From assembly GCF_001636545.1 (NCBI RefSeq), contig NZ_JFHK01000002.1, positions 247,908 to 311,907 of the forward strand: a stretch of 64,000 nucleotides of DNA, in the 5' to 3' direction. How positions within the stretch are numbered: position 1 is the stretch's first letter; every line of letters starts with the position of its first letter. A program made the translations under genes and the position numbers. This stretch comes from Kosmotoga arenicorallina S304. Its GTDB lineage: Bacteria > Thermotogota > Thermotogae > Petrotogales > Kosmotogaceae. Positions 38,011 through 49,100 of the stretch are shown here, piece after piece. The notes under the pieces are model-generated. The model was not told where the DNA came from. It ran no database searches and saw only the letters and a program-made list of their open reading frames with translations.

Positions 38011-40273
38011 TAAGAAGCTCTTGTTGATACTCGGGGTTTTAATAGCCTTTATAAGTACATTTGCTAACAATACAGGTATCGACTATTTATCTAACAGATT
38101 CACCAAACCAGAGAAATACGAGAAAGTAAACTCAAAATTCAGCATTGCAAATTACTTGAAAATTGCAGAAAATGAATACATTGCGCTCTTTATAGATCCC
38201 AAAACAACCTCTATAAGAGTACTAGACAAAAGAACCGGTTATGTCTGGGGAGATGTTATCGAAAAAGAAGAAGCATATTTGAGTTTGAACAAAAGCTGGA
38301 ATGCCATTGCAAAATCTGCTGTGCTTATAGAGTACTTCAACGAAAGAGGGATAATGGCGGTAAAAGGAAGCGCTGATAAAAATGCAAAGAGAAATTTCCA
38401 GATATTGCCCGATGGGGTTTCTTTCCAGGTTACTTTTGAAGATATAGATATATCGTTGAATTTCAGCATTAAGATCGATAAGGACAGCCTTATATTCAGA
38501 CTCAATTCTGAAGATATTTCAGAAAAGGACAAATTCTCACTTGGATCTATCGTTTTTGTGCCCTTCCTTGGTAGTGTGCCGGAAGATGAGCTGGATGGTT
38601 ATATTTTTATTCCTGATGGCCCAGGTGCGTTGATAAGGTACTCTAAATCCTCTAATTATTCAAATTGGTTTGAGAAGAGAGTATACGGCGAAGACTACAG
38701 CATTGAGAATTTAACGGTGCCAAACGATTTGAGAGCAAAAAGGCCCAATGACTTTCTTAGAGAAGAGCCTAAGGTTTTGATCCCGGTTTTTGGCATAGTG
38801 CATGGTGTAAAGCAAAATGCGCTTTTTGGCGTTATCAACTCCGGAAAAGAGTATGCGGCGGTTGTCGCTTATCCTAGTGGTGTGTTGACCGATTACAATC
38901 GGGCGGGTATCAAGTTTATTTACAGGCAAAAATATCTTCAGCCGACAAGTCGGAGCGGTACAGGTGTTCAGGTCGTCCAGAAGAAGAAAAACAACTTTGA
39001 CGCAGAGCTCCAGATCTTTTTCCTAACCGGGGATGACGCGGATTATGTTGGAATGGCCAGATATTATAAAGAGAATTTCGCTGACGAGCTCTTTGGAAAA
39101 CCGGAGACCGAAAACAAAAAGAAAATCTTGCCACTGGGTTTGACTGTTATAGCTTCAGACATTGAAAAGAAACTCATAGGCTATAACACCAAAAGCATAA
39201 CAAATGTTGAGCAAATTAAAACAATCGCCAGGAAATTAAAAGAAGAAAACATAGATAATTTGAAAATTTTTGTCGAAGGATGGCAGGCAGGAGGAATTCA
39301 CGGTAACAAGGTCGGGAAACTCTCCTTTGAAAGCAAAGTAGGGGGCAAAAAAGGGCTTATCAGCTTGTTAGAAAATAGTTTTCAAGAAAATTATGAAGTT
39401 TGCCTTGTAGATAATGTTGTTAAAGTTGGGGAGAAGCAAATCAATGTAAACAGGGAAGTCGGGATAAACCTTTCTCAATCTTCAATTTATAAAGAGCGGG
39501 ATAATAAAGACCTGTGGCTTTACAGATTTTATTATTTGAATCCATCACTTTCGAGCAAATACATATTGGAGAAATCCGAAAAACTCACTGAAATAGGCTT
39601 TAAAAACCTTGCATTACAAGAATATGGAAGAAGTCTCTACGGTGATATGAGAATCAACAGAGAAATTACCCGGGAAGAAACTCTCTTTATGATTGAAGAA
39701 ACTCTCAATAAAGCTAGCAAGACATTAGACCTATATTTCTTCTCTCCAAACAGTTACGCCTGGAAATATACAAAGGGAATTCTGGATATTCCCATGAATA
39801 ACAGTCAATACCTGTTCGAAACAGACACCGTCCCCTTTTTGCAAATCCTTTTAAGTGGAAACATAGAATATTACGTGCCCTTTATGAATAACAGCTTCTT
39901 TTCTAAAACAAGCATTCTCAAAGCCATAGAATACGGCGCAAGCCCATCCTTTCTGGTAACCTGGGTAGACAATTATGTTATCAAGGATACTCCGCTTTGG
40001 GATTACCCTTCAACAAAATTTGAAGACTGGTTTATGGAAATAAAAAGGATATACGAAGAAATGAGCGAAGCTTTGAGCCCAGTAATTGGATCAAAGATAG
40101 TTGATAGAAAGGTTCTTGAATCCGGTGTGGTGAAAGTTGATTACGAAAACGGAAACTCGATAATAGTGAACTACACCGATAAACCCTATTTATACGAAGA
40201 GTTAATCGTTCAACCGCAATCTTTTCTGAACTTTGAACGTAAGAGCATTAATTCTGGAGATGATGATTTATGA
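38000..40273 (+). CDS. DUF5696-like exported protein, candidate glycoside-active enzyme
   Basis: 757 residues. The signal peptide (LLLILGVLIAFISTFA) is followed by an N-terminal beta-sandwich-like half (~40-330) and a C-terminal half with (beta/alpha)-barrel character (DNLKIFVEGWQAGGIHG, FKNLALQEYG, YFFSPNSYAW). It resembles the DUF5696 family found next to sugar ABC transporters; no catalytic activity is established. GTG 38000 has a strong CAGGAGGTG site and overlaps the previous gene by 11 bases. Could be an undescribed glycosidase or a transport accessory factor. Confidence 0.65.
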   Translation: MLANKKLLLILGVLIAFISTFANNTGIDYLSNRFTKPEKYEKVNSKFSIANYLKIAENEYIALFIDPKTTSIRVLDKRTGYVWGDVIEKEEAYLSLNKSWNAIAKSAVLIEYFNERGIMAVKGSADKNAKRNFQILPDGVSFQVTFEDIDISLNFSIKIDKDSLIFRLNSEDISEKDKFSLGSIVFVPFLGSVPEDELDGYIFIPDGPGALIRYSKSSNYSNWFEKRVYGEDYSIENLTVPNDLRAKRPNDFLREEPKVLIPVFGIVHGVKQNALFGVINSGKEYAAVVAYPSGVLTDYNRAGIKFIYRQKYLQPTSRSGTGVQVVQKKKNNFDAELQIFFLTGDDADYVGMARYYKENFADELFGKPETENKKKILPLGLTVIASDIEKKLIGYNTKSITNVEQIKTIARKLKEENIDNLKIFVEGWQAGGIHGNKVGKLSFESKVGGKKGLISLLENSFQENYEVCLVDNVVKVGEKQINVNREVGINLSQSSIYKERDNKDLWLYRFYYLNPSLSSKYILEKSEKLTEIGFKNLALQEYGRSLYGDMRINREITREETLFMIEETLNKASKTLDLYFFSPNSYAWKYTKGILDIPMNNSQYLFETDTVPFLQILLSGNIEYYVPFMNNSFFSKTSILKAIEYGASPSFLVTWVDNYVIKDTPLWDYPSTKFEDWFMEIKRIYEEMSEALSPVIGSKIVDRKVLESGVVKVDYENGNSIIVNYTDKPYLYEELIVQPQSFLNFERKSINSGDDDL

Positions 40274-41124
40274 AATTATCCAAGAAAACGCGCAAAGCAC
40301 TGGCCGGATACCTTTATATATCACCATGGATAATCGGGTTCGTAATTTTCACGGCCTATCCATTCTTTTATTCGCTTTATCTTAGTTTCTTCAATTTGGA
40401 TTTCACTGTGTTTGGAATAAACTCAACTTTTGTCGGGCTCAAACACTATATCTATGCTTTCAGGACCGATGCCAGTTTTCCTATACAGTTCTGGGATACT
40501 ATAATAGATATCGTTCTGTCTACCCCGCTGATATTGGTATTCTCTTTGATAGCAGCCATACTTCTTAATAATAAGTTGAAGGCAAGGGCTTTCTTCAGGT
40601 TATTGTACTTCTTACCCGTTGTCATAATAAGCGGACCTGTTATTTCCGAGCTCGTTATTAACAATGCGGCTCAGATAGTAGATCCAAGAAAATATTTCAT
40701 TTACAACTTTTTCAGTGTTTTACCTAATACAATTAGCTACCCTTTCATTTACATGCTAAATCACCTGGTTTTGATTCTGTGGTTCTCAGGGGTTCAGATA
40801 ATTCTTTTATTGGCGGGATTACAGAAAATAAACGCAGGAATTTATGAAGCGGCAAAAATTGATGGGGCAAATAATTGGATCATTTTTTGGAAAATAACTT
40901 TACCCCTGATAAAACCATTCCTGCTAGTAGCGGCAATATATACAATCGTTGACCTCGCTTCTTTTGCAAACAATCCAGTAAATATAAGCATAACCCAGAG
41001 AATGTTCGATATAGACAAGCCATATTCCTATTCGGCGGCATTATCATGGATTTACTTCTTCTCCGTAATGATTCTAATCGGGGTTGCATTTCTGCTCCTT
41101 AGGCCAAGGGAGGAAAAAATATGA
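40270..41124 (+). CDS. ABC sugar permease (MalF/UgpA type), pair 2
   Basis: 284 residues, six predicted helices. The EAA loop is EAAKIDGANNWIIFWKITLP. Overlaps the DUF5696-like gene start to stop by four bases and its partner permease likewise. Second permease pair of the locus. Confidence 0.9.
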   Translation: MKLSKKTRKALAGYLYISPWIIGFVIFTAYPFFYSLYLSFFNLDFTVFGINSTFVGLKHYIYAFRTDASFPIQFWDTIIDIVLSTPLILVFSLIAAILLNNKLKARAFFRLLYFLPVVIISGPVISELVINNAAQIVDPRKYFIYNFFSVLPNTISYPFIYMLNHLVLILWFSGVQIILLLAGLQKINAGIYEAAKIDGANNWIIFWKITLPLIKPFLLVAAIYTIVDLASFANNPVNISITQRMFDIDKPYSYSAALSWIYFFSVMILIGVAFLLLRPREEKI

Positions 41125-41996
41125 AACGTATAGCAGCCAGATTCATTCTTTACTTCATACTGATAAGTATTGGATACGCTTATCTATACCCTCTGCTCTA
41201 TATGTTCACGACATCTTTTATGACAGTTGAAGATCTTGTCAACCCTACGGTATCGTGGATTCCCTCAAAAATGACTTTGGAAAATTTCAAAAAGTCATGG
41301 AACGTTTTAGAGGCTTCAAAAACTCTTTTGAACAGCGTATACTTATCAGCAATACCATCTATCTTGCAGACGCTGGTAACAGCCTTGATAGCGTACGGTC
41401 TTTCAAGATTCAAGTTCCCTCTAAAAAGATTGTGGCTTTTTTTGATTCTCGCCACTTTCCTGATTCCTACGCAGGTTACCATAGTTACTAAATACATGCT
41501 TTTCAGCAGGTTGGGAATCATAGGGAATCCCCTTGTCAGTTTTCTGCCAGCTTTAACCGGTCAGGGCATAAGAAGTTCCATATTCATACTTCTCTACTAC
41601 AATTTTTTCAATATGCTGCCGAAAGCTTTTGACGAAGCCGCTGAACTTGATGGTGCCAATTCATTCCAGATATTTTATAGAATATTTCTCCCGCTATCCA
41701 TACCAGCAATTATCACCACTTTCATATTCTCTCTCGTGTGGTATTGGAATGAAACTTTATTGACCGGGATGCTTTTGGGGAACGAAATAAAGACATTACC
41801 TATAGCTCTAAGGGATTTCGCAGCAAAATTTGCGCTTATGTTTCCTGCAGCAGATGGAAGTGCGGCCAATAGAATCAATGAAGGGATCAGGATGGCTGCA
41901 ACAATAATAACAATTTTACCTTTGCTTATTACATATCTGGTATTGCAAAGGCAGTTTGTTGAAAGCCTTGAACGCACAGGCATTACCGGAGAATAA
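41121..41996 (+). CDS. ABC sugar permease (MalG/UgpE type), pair 2
   Basis: 291 residues, six predicted helices. The EAA-type loop is DEAAELDGANSFQIFYRIFLP. Forms the second heterodimer with the preceding gene. No binding protein directly precedes this pair, so it may use one of the two upstream ones or the DUF5696-like protein. Confidence 0.9.
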   Translation: MKRIAARFILYFILISIGYAYLYPLLYMFTTSFMTVEDLVNPTVSWIPSKMTLENFKKSWNVLEASKTLLNSVYLSAIPSILQTLVTALIAYGLSRFKFPLKRLWLFLILATFLIPTQVTIVTKYMLFSRLGIIGNPLVSFLPALTGQGIRSSIFILLYYNFFNMLPKAFDEAAELDGANSFQIFYRIFLPLSIPAIITTFIFSLVWYWNETLLTGMLLGNEIKTLPIALRDFAAKFALMFPAADGSAANRINEGIRMAATIITILPLLITYLVLQRQFVESLERTGITGE

Positions 41997-42027
41997 ATAT
42001 ATGAACATGAAAAGAGGTGCGCCTGTT

Positions 42028-44175
42028 ATGAAGGAAATAATTGACATCGAAAAGATTGTTTCCAGTATGACTCTTGACGAGAAAGTTCATTTTGTCGTAG
42101 GTGTAGGCATGCTTGACCATAATGACAATCCAAAAGGCAAGGTATATGGCAGTGCGGGAGAAACATTGGAGATAAAGAGATTGGGATTGCCTAATAGCGT
42201 TTTAGCAGACGGGCCTGCCGGTCTTAGAATATATCCGGAGCGAGAAGGTGATGATAGAACTTATTATACTACCGCTTTTCCTGTAGAAACAATGATTGCC
42301 TCAACCTGGAATAGAGAAATCTTATGGAAAGTCGGTGAAGCGATGGGTGAAGAGGTCAAGGAATACGGGGTTGATATTCTATTAGCGCCTGCTGTAAATA
42401 TCCATCGCAATCCTTTGTGTGGAAGAAATTTTGAATATTACTCCGAAGACCCCCTCCTTTCAGGTGAAATGGCAGCTAATTTTGTTATGGGACTTCAAGC
42501 AAAAGGTGTTGGGGCATGTGTTAAGCACTTTGTGGCGAATGAGCAGGAAACAAACAGGATGACAATTGATACAATTGTTTCCGAACGCGCCTTGCGAGAA
42601 ATTTATTTGAAACCTTTTGAAATTGTAATAAAGAAAGCCCGTCCCTGGACGATAATGAGCTCTTACAACAAGCTAAAGGGTTATTATACCTCAGAAAATA
42701 AATGGCTATTAACAAATATTCTTCGCGAAGAGCTGGGATTTGAAGGCTTTGTTATGACTGATTGGTTTGCAGGAAGTAATGGAGCCAAACAGATTCTCGC
42801 CGGCAATGACTTAATAATGCCCGGTAAGAGTTATCAATTTTTGCCACATAGAACTGATGAAACGGAGGATATATTTAAGGCTCTTGAAAGTGGAGAGCTA
42901 TCTGAAAAAATTCTGGATGAAAGAATCAAAAAGATACTAAGCGTGCTCGTAAAAACCCCTTCATATAACTCTTATAGCTATTCTAACTCACCTGACCTGA
43001 AAAAACACGCCGAGGTTTCTTATGAAGCAGGCTGTGAGGGAGTGGTATTGCTCAAAAACAACTATGCACTTCCCATTTCAAAGGATACTCCATTTGTTGT
43101 ATTTGGAACAGGTCAGATTGAAACGGTTCGCGGAGGGACAGGAAGCGGTGAAACCCACCCGGAGTATACGATAAATTTAATAGACGGGATAAATGAAAGA
43201 AATCTGAACATAGATAAAGAAATCGTAGAATTTTATAGTTCAAAAGTGAAGGAATTCAGAGAAGGCGATTATAAGATTTCATATGGTAGTTGGAATGAAG
43301 AAATAAAGCCAAAATTGCCCGAAAATCTCTTCGATCGTGATGACTATGAAAAAATATCCCGGAGAAACGATGTCGCTTTTATAGTTATATCAAGGATTTC
43401 AGGAGAAGGAAAAGACAGAAGCCTTGAAAAAGGTGATTACTACTTAACGGATGACGAGAAGGAAATGCTCCGGACAGTTTCAGAAGTTTTCAGAAGCAAA
43501 GGCAAAAAAACTGTTGCAGTTTTGAATATAGGCGGACCAATAGAAATGGAAAGCTGGAAAGACTATTGCGATGCCATATTGGTTCTCTGGCAACCCGGTC
43601 AGGAGGCGGGAAGAATATTCGCTGACGTAATCCGTGGTGTTGTAAATCCATCCGGAAAGTTACCCACAACTTTCCCTAGAAATTATGATGACATCCCATC
43701 AAAATCCTTTCCCGGCGAACCAGCGGAAAACCCTGTAAGAGTTGTTTACGATGAAGGGATATATGTTGGGTATAGATATTATGATACATTCAGGGTACAG
43801 CCGGTCTATGAATTCGGTTTCGGGCTTTCTTACACGGAATTTGAATATAGCGACCTCAACCTGAAAAAAAATGGAGAAAAAATTGTCTTATCATTCAAAG
43901 TGAAAAACACTGGAAATTTTGCCGGTAAAGAGGTAGCTCAGGTATATGTAAAAGCCCCACGAGTAAAAATCGACAAACCGTATCAGGAACTCAAGGCTTT
44001 CGAGAAAACCAATCTTCTTGCCCCGGGGGAAGAGCAACGAATTTCCATAGAGATTCAATATCCTGAACTGGCTTCATATGATGGATATAATTGGGTTGTG
44101 GAAGAAGGTGAATACGAATTTAGAATAGGTTCTTCTTCAAGGGACATAAGATTAGTGGGCAAAATTAGCCTATAA
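42028..44175 (+). CDS. GH3 beta-glucosidase
   Basis: 715 residues with no signal peptide, so cytoplasmic. The barrel domain carries the nucleophile Asp in GFVMTDWFAGSNG; the second domain has RGGTGSGETHPE and the likely acid/base Glu in ISRISGEGKDRSLEKG; a C-terminal fibronectin III-like domain follows (LSFKVKNTGNFAGKEVAQV). Layout and length match thermophilic GH3 enzymes such as Bgl3B of Thermotoga. ATG 42028 is used; ATG 42001 in frame is an alternative. Hydrolyses imported beta-gluco-oligosaccharides. Confidence 0.92.
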   Translation: MKEIIDIEKIVSSMTLDEKVHFVVGVGMLDHNDNPKGKVYGSAGETLEIKRLGLPNSVLADGPAGLRIYPEREGDDRTYYTTAFPVETMIASTWNREILWKVGEAMGEEVKEYGVDILLAPAVNIHRNPLCGRNFEYYSEDPLLSGEMAANFVMGLQAKGVGACVKHFVANEQETNRMTIDTIVSERALREIYLKPFEIVIKKARPWTIMSSYNKLKGYYTSENKWLLTNILREELGFEGFVMTDWFAGSNGAKQILAGNDLIMPGKSYQFLPHRTDETEDIFKALESGELSEKILDERIKKILSVLVKTPSYNSYSYSNSPDLKKHAEVSYEAGCEGVVLLKNNYALPISKDTPFVVFGTGQIETVRGGTGSGETHPEYTINLIDGINERNLNIDKEIVEFYSSKVKEFREGDYKISYGSWNEEIKPKLPENLFDRDDYEKISRRNDVAFIVISRISGEGKDRSLEKGDYYLTDDEKEMLRTVSEVFRSKGKKTVAVLNIGGPIEMESWKDYCDAILVLWQPGQEAGRIFADVIRGVVNPSGKLPTTFPRNYDDIPSKSFPGEPAENPVRVVYDEGIYVGYRYYDTFRVQPVYEFGFGLSYTEFEYSDLNLKKNGEKIVLSFKVKNTGNFAGKEVAQVYVKAPRVKIDKPYQELKAFEKTNLLAPGEEQRISIEIQYPELASYDGYNWVVEEGEYEFRIGSSSRDIRLVGKISL

Positions 44176-44193
44176 GTATAAGGAGGATCCAGG

Positions 44194-45063
44194 ATGACAA
44201 AGTCGTTTCTATCCATAAGTCTGGTTTTGGTTATTTCGTTCATTTTATTGGGAGCTTCGTCTTTACTATCTGCAAAATCCTCTCAATCACCGGAGGCGCA
44301 AAAAATGATAGACGATCCAAGATGGACTTTAATATGGGCAGATGAATTTGAAGCCGAAGAATTAAATACCAGCAATTGGAGATTTGATATTGGAAACAAA
44401 AATGGATGGGGAAATGCTGAACTGCAATATTATACAGAAGGAAATAATCTTAGCTTTGAAAATGGAATGCTCGTTATTGAAGCCCGCAGGGAAGATGTAT
44501 ATGAAAGCAACCGACTGTATAACTACACTTCAACAAGGCTTAAAACAGAGGGTAAATTTTCATTTCAATACGGGAGAGTAGAAGCAAGAATCAAATTTCC
44601 CTATGGTAAGGGGCTCTGGCCAGCATTCTGGATGCTTGGTGATAATTTCAGATATGTAGGCTGGCCCATGTGTGGAGAAATAGATATAGTGGAGTTTCTG
44701 GGACATGACAAGTGGACCGTTTATGGAACTCTGCATGGCCCTAATTATAGCGGTTCAAGTGGAATAAGTGGTAAATATAGGTTGGATCAATTGAACTCTC
44801 CTTCCTTTGTTGATGAGTTTCATGTGTTCGGAATCATGTGGGACGAAGAAGAAATAATCTGGTATATCGACGACATTATTTATCACAGAGTTAGGCGGGA
44901 AGCAATAGAAAACAGGAATGACCTTTGGGTTTTTGACGGAGAATTTTTTATCATACTGAATCTTGCAGTAGGAGGGTACTGGCCAGGTTATCCTGATTTC
45001 GACACGCCGTTTCCAGCAAGAATGTATGTAGATTATGTAAGGGTCTATCAGTGGAATGATTAA
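44194..45063 (+). CDS. GH16 endo-beta-1,3-glucanase (laminarinase)
   Basis: 289 residues. The signal or anchor segment (ISLVLVISFILLGASSLLSA) is followed by a GH16 domain with the canonical catalytic pair in GEIDIVEFLG, plus the GLWPAFWMLG and RMYVDYVRVYQW landmarks. Secreted or surface-attached; cuts internal beta-1,3 bonds of laminarin-type glucans. It has no CBM of its own, in contrast to the separate CBM protein at 28479. Strong SD AAGGAGG. Confidence 0.93.
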   Translation: MTKSFLSISLVLVISFILLGASSLLSAKSSQSPEAQKMIDDPRWTLIWADEFEAEELNTSNWRFDIGNKNGWGNAELQYYTEGNNLSFENGMLVIEARREDVYESNRLYNYTSTRLKTEGKFSFQYGRVEARIKFPYGKGLWPAFWMLGDNFRYVGWPMCGEIDIVEFLGHDKWTVYGTLHGPNYSGSSGISGKYRLDQLNSPSFVDEFHVFGIMWDEEEIIWYIDDIIYHRVRREAIENRNDLWVFDGEFFIILNLAVGGYWPGYPDFDTPFPARMYVDYVRVYQWND

Positions 45064-45094
45064 GTAAAACCAGGACAGATCGTGAGGGGATTTT

Positions 45095-46126
45095 ATGGCA
45101 AATATACGCGAAGTAGCAAAACTTGCGAAGGTTTCTATTGCTACAGTTTCAAGAGTGTTGAATGGCCGCGACAATGTCTCACCTGAAACCAGGAGCAAAG
45201 TCTTTAAAGCCATAAAGGAGCTAAAATATAAACCCGCTTTTTCGTTCAGAGAAAAGGATCTCGCCTTTCAAAACACGATAGGGGTGTTGATACCGGATAT
45301 CAGAGGATATCATTACAGTGATATCGTAATGGCTATTGAGGAATATGCGTACAGCAAGGGGTTTGATTTAATGCTGGCGTTACCAAAGTGGGAAGTAAAC
45401 ATTGAAGAACATGTGCTCGATCAATACTTCAGAAGGAAAATTGATGGTGTCATTTTGGGCGAACTCTTTGGAGGGGAAGAACTGATAAAAAGATTTGAAA
45501 GAAGCGGGGTTCCGATAGTCGTAATGGACTTTGTCGTGGATGAAATCAATTTTGATGTGGTTAATGCCGACAATGTAACCGGGGGTTACCTTGCAATAAA
45601 GTATCTATATGATCATGGACACAGAAAAATCCTGGTTCTCCCCGGTCCCAAAGTTTCACCAGCAGCCATTGATAGAGAGCGGGGAATTAAAAGGTTCCTT
45701 AATAGGCTTCCGGGTGAAGAAAACCTGGAGATATACTTCTCACAGACAAGGGGTTATAACTCCGAGGATGGGTGGACAGGAGTAAAGGAACATCTCCAGA
45801 AAAACGGACTTAATTTCACAGCTATATTTGCAGTTAATGATTGGACTGCAATAGGAGCAATCAATGCCCTAAAAGAAGAGGGAATAAGAGTTCCCGATGA
45901 CGTTTCAGTGATAGGATTCGATGATGCGCCATTTGCCCAATATATAAGTCCAAGGCTTACAACTATATTGCAACCCCGTGTGGAAATGGGTAAAGTTGCT
46001 GCTCAAATGCTAATAGAGAGAATCACAGAAAAGCATCAAAGATTACCCAGGAATGTAATACTTCCCACTAAAATAGTCGAAAGAGAATCCGTTAAAAACA
46101 TAAGAACAGCTAATCAAAAGCTTTGA
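45095..46126 (+). CDS. LacI-family transcriptional regulator
   Basis: 343 residues. N-terminal HTH (IREVAKLAKVSIATVSRVLNG) and hinge helix, then a periplasmic-binding-protein-like effector domain (GVLIPDIRGYHYSDIVMAIEEYA, VIGFDDAPFAQYISPRLTTI). Likely local regulator of the glucan genes; the shared motif at 28231, 28402 and 29666 is a candidate site. Confidence 0.92.
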   Translation: MANIREVAKLAKVSIATVSRVLNGRDNVSPETRSKVFKAIKELKYKPAFSFREKDLAFQNTIGVLIPDIRGYHYSDIVMAIEEYAYSKGFDLMLALPKWEVNIEEHVLDQYFRRKIDGVILGELFGGEELIKRFERSGVPIVVMDFVVDEINFDVVNADNVTGGYLAIKYLYDHGHRKILVLPGPKVSPAAIDRERGIKRFLNRLPGEENLEIYFSQTRGYNSEDGWTGVKEHLQKNGLNFTAIFAVNDWTAIGAINALKEEGIRVPDDVSVIGFDDAPFAQYISPRLTTILQPRVEMGKVAAQMLIERITEKHQRLPRNVILPTKIVERESVKNIRTANQKL

Positions 46127-46169
46127 AGAATCAAAAGCATTAGAGCAGAATTGGCTTTAAGGAGGCGAT

Positions 46170-49100
46170 ATGTACATGGCCAGCAACAACAAGTATTACT
46201 TCGACAAAAAAGATAGATTTGTAATTGATGACTATAATCACTCAAAACCATTTTCCAGCTTCTTACCCGGGATTGCTGGCAAGAAAGGAATACCTATGTG
46301 GGTATTCTACGTTAACAGAGGACAATGCATAGCCTCATTTGGTATAAACAACAAAGACAACCCTATCATGGAATTCTTCCCTGCTTTTAGAGCATATATG
46401 AACGTGGAAATTCTGGGCTTTAGAACCTTTATAAAAGAGCGCAATTCTATATATGAACCTTTTACAACAAAAGCAGCAAAAGGCATTTCGCAAAGAATGC
46501 ATATCGGAACAAAGGAACTTGAAATATGGGAGCAATCCACTGAAACCGGTATTGAAACCAGGGTGCTTTATTATACTCTGCCCATGGAAAAAATAGCGGC
46601 TTTAATCAGGAAAACAACCATCAGAAATATTTCAGGTTTTGTAAAGAATCTGGAGATTCTTGACGGCCTTCCTTCAATCTTACCCTTCGGAATGAACGAT
46701 TATGGAATAAAGCACGTAGGGAATACGTTGAGAGCATGGATGGACGTATATAACTTGAAAAGCAAAGTCCCTGTTTTTAAATTAAGGTCATCCGCAGAAG
46801 ACACAGTTAATGTTTCTGAATTCGAAGAAGGAAATTTCTACTTATCATTGAAAAGCCATAATGGCAAAAGCGAGCTAGTGATGCCAATTGTGGATCCGAA
46901 TCTGGTTTTTGGTATGAGAACCTCAATGAACTTTCCGGAGGCCTTCTCAAAGGAAAGCCTTGAAAAAATAATGCAAAAAAAGCAAATTACTTCCAACAAA
47001 ATCCCGGGCGCATTTTCGCCCGTTATAACCCATTTGATGCCAGGTGAAGAAGTTTCAATTTACTCTGTTATTGGCCATGCTCCTGATATCTCCATTATCC
47101 ATGAATACACCAATAAATTCATGGAAGAAAGCTATTTCACATCGAAATACAGAGAAGGAAACGCGTTGATTGAAGAAATAGTAAACGACGTATACACCAG
47201 AACATCTTCAAAACTATTCGACAAATACTGCCAGCAAACTTATCTAGATAACCTTTTAAGGGGTGGATATCCTCTCGTGTTTTCAAAGGGGAAAAAAGTA
47301 TATCACATCTATTCCCGAAAACACGGTGACCTTGAAAGAGACTACAACTACTTTGTGCTGCTTCCGGAGTATTATTCAAGCGGGAATGGGAATTATAGGG
47401 ATATCAATCAAAATAGAAGGGAAGAAGTATTCTTCAATCCGGAGGTTGAAAGGTATAATATAAAATTCTTCACCAATCTTATCCAAGCTGATGGGTATAA
47501 CCCTCTTGTTATTAACGGTGTGAAGTATTACATTACTCCAGAAAATCTAACTCTCCTTGACGACATGATTGAGAACTCTGAAGACACAGAAAAACTGAAG
47601 GGATTTTTAATAAAGGGATACTTCACTCCCGGAAAAGTAGCCAGTTTGATTGAGAGGAAAAACATAAAACTGAAAGTTCCAGAAGATGAATTCATAAGAA
47701 AGCTGATAGAAATTTCCGAAGAAGAAGTTGATGCAGTTCATGGCGAAGGTTACTGGACTGATCACTGGACATATAACCTCGATCTTATAGAAAGCTACCT
47801 TGAGGTATATCCAGAAAATAAAAAAGAATTGCTTTTTGACGATTGTGACTACACATATTATGATAATGCAATGGTGGTTCTTCCTCGAAGCAGAAGATAT
47901 GTCCTCGTAGATGAAAAGCATAAAAAAATCAGGCAATATAACTCCCTTATCAAGGACCCGGAAAAAGAAAAGCTAATCGAATCTAGAGAAATTCAAAAAA
48001 ATATCATGCGACAAGACCATAGCAAGGGAGAAATATTTAGAACAAATCTTATAACCAAATTGATAAACCTTGCGGCAATAAAATTTGCGACACTTGATCC
48101 TTATGGAATGGGAATCGAGATGGAAGCCGGAAAGCCTGGCTGGTACGACGCGCTAAACGGATTGCCCGGGCTTTTTGGCTCTTCAGTGGCAGAAGCATTT
48201 GAGCTTTCAAGATTATTAGGCTTTCTGGTAAAGGCTTTAAGAGAGTTCTCAAGTGAAAAAATACCACTTCCGAAAGAGGTTCTGTGGCTGATCAATGAAC
48301 TTGAAAAATCCATTGAAGCATATGAAAACTCATCGGATGATACCAGAGATCATCAATTCTGGGAAACCATCTCAAACATAAGAGAAAAATATCGTTCCGA
48401 AATCAGGCTTGGATTTGATGGAAAGACAGTACCCGCAGGAGCCATAGACATATCCAGAATACTTAATAGATTTAACAAAAAACTCATACATCGCCTGAAT
48501 AAAGCAATAGAAGAAAACAATGGCATTATGCCCACTTACTTTTACTATGAACCCGAAGCCTTTGAAGTGCTTGGAAATCCTTCAGATAGTGGAGAAAAAA
48601 ATGTAAGAATTCTTCGATTTACTCAAAGAAAAATGCCTCTTTTCCTTGAAGGAATAGTCAGAGGATTTAAAGCTTATGATGACAAAGATTTTCTTAAAAA
48701 TGTCTATATCAAAGTGAAAAATAGCGGATTATTCGACAAGGAGCTAAAAATGTACAAAGTAAATGCTTCTCTTGAAAATGAAACGATTGAAATTGGAAGG
48801 GCCAGGGCATTTACCCCCGGCTGGTTAGAAAATGAATCAATCTGGCTTCATATGGAATATAAATACATGCTGGAACTGTTAAAGAGAGGACTCTATGAAG
48901 AATTCTACGAGGATTTTGAAAATGTACTGATTCCTTTTATGAAACCGGACGTTTACGGTAGAAGCCCGTTAGAAAATTCTTCATTTATCGCAAGTAGTGC
49001 AAATCCTGACAGATCAATAATCGGAACGGGCTTTGTCGCCAGACTGAGCGGCTCAACTGCTGAATTTCTGAGCATCTGGAAATTAATGTTCGTGGGAAAA

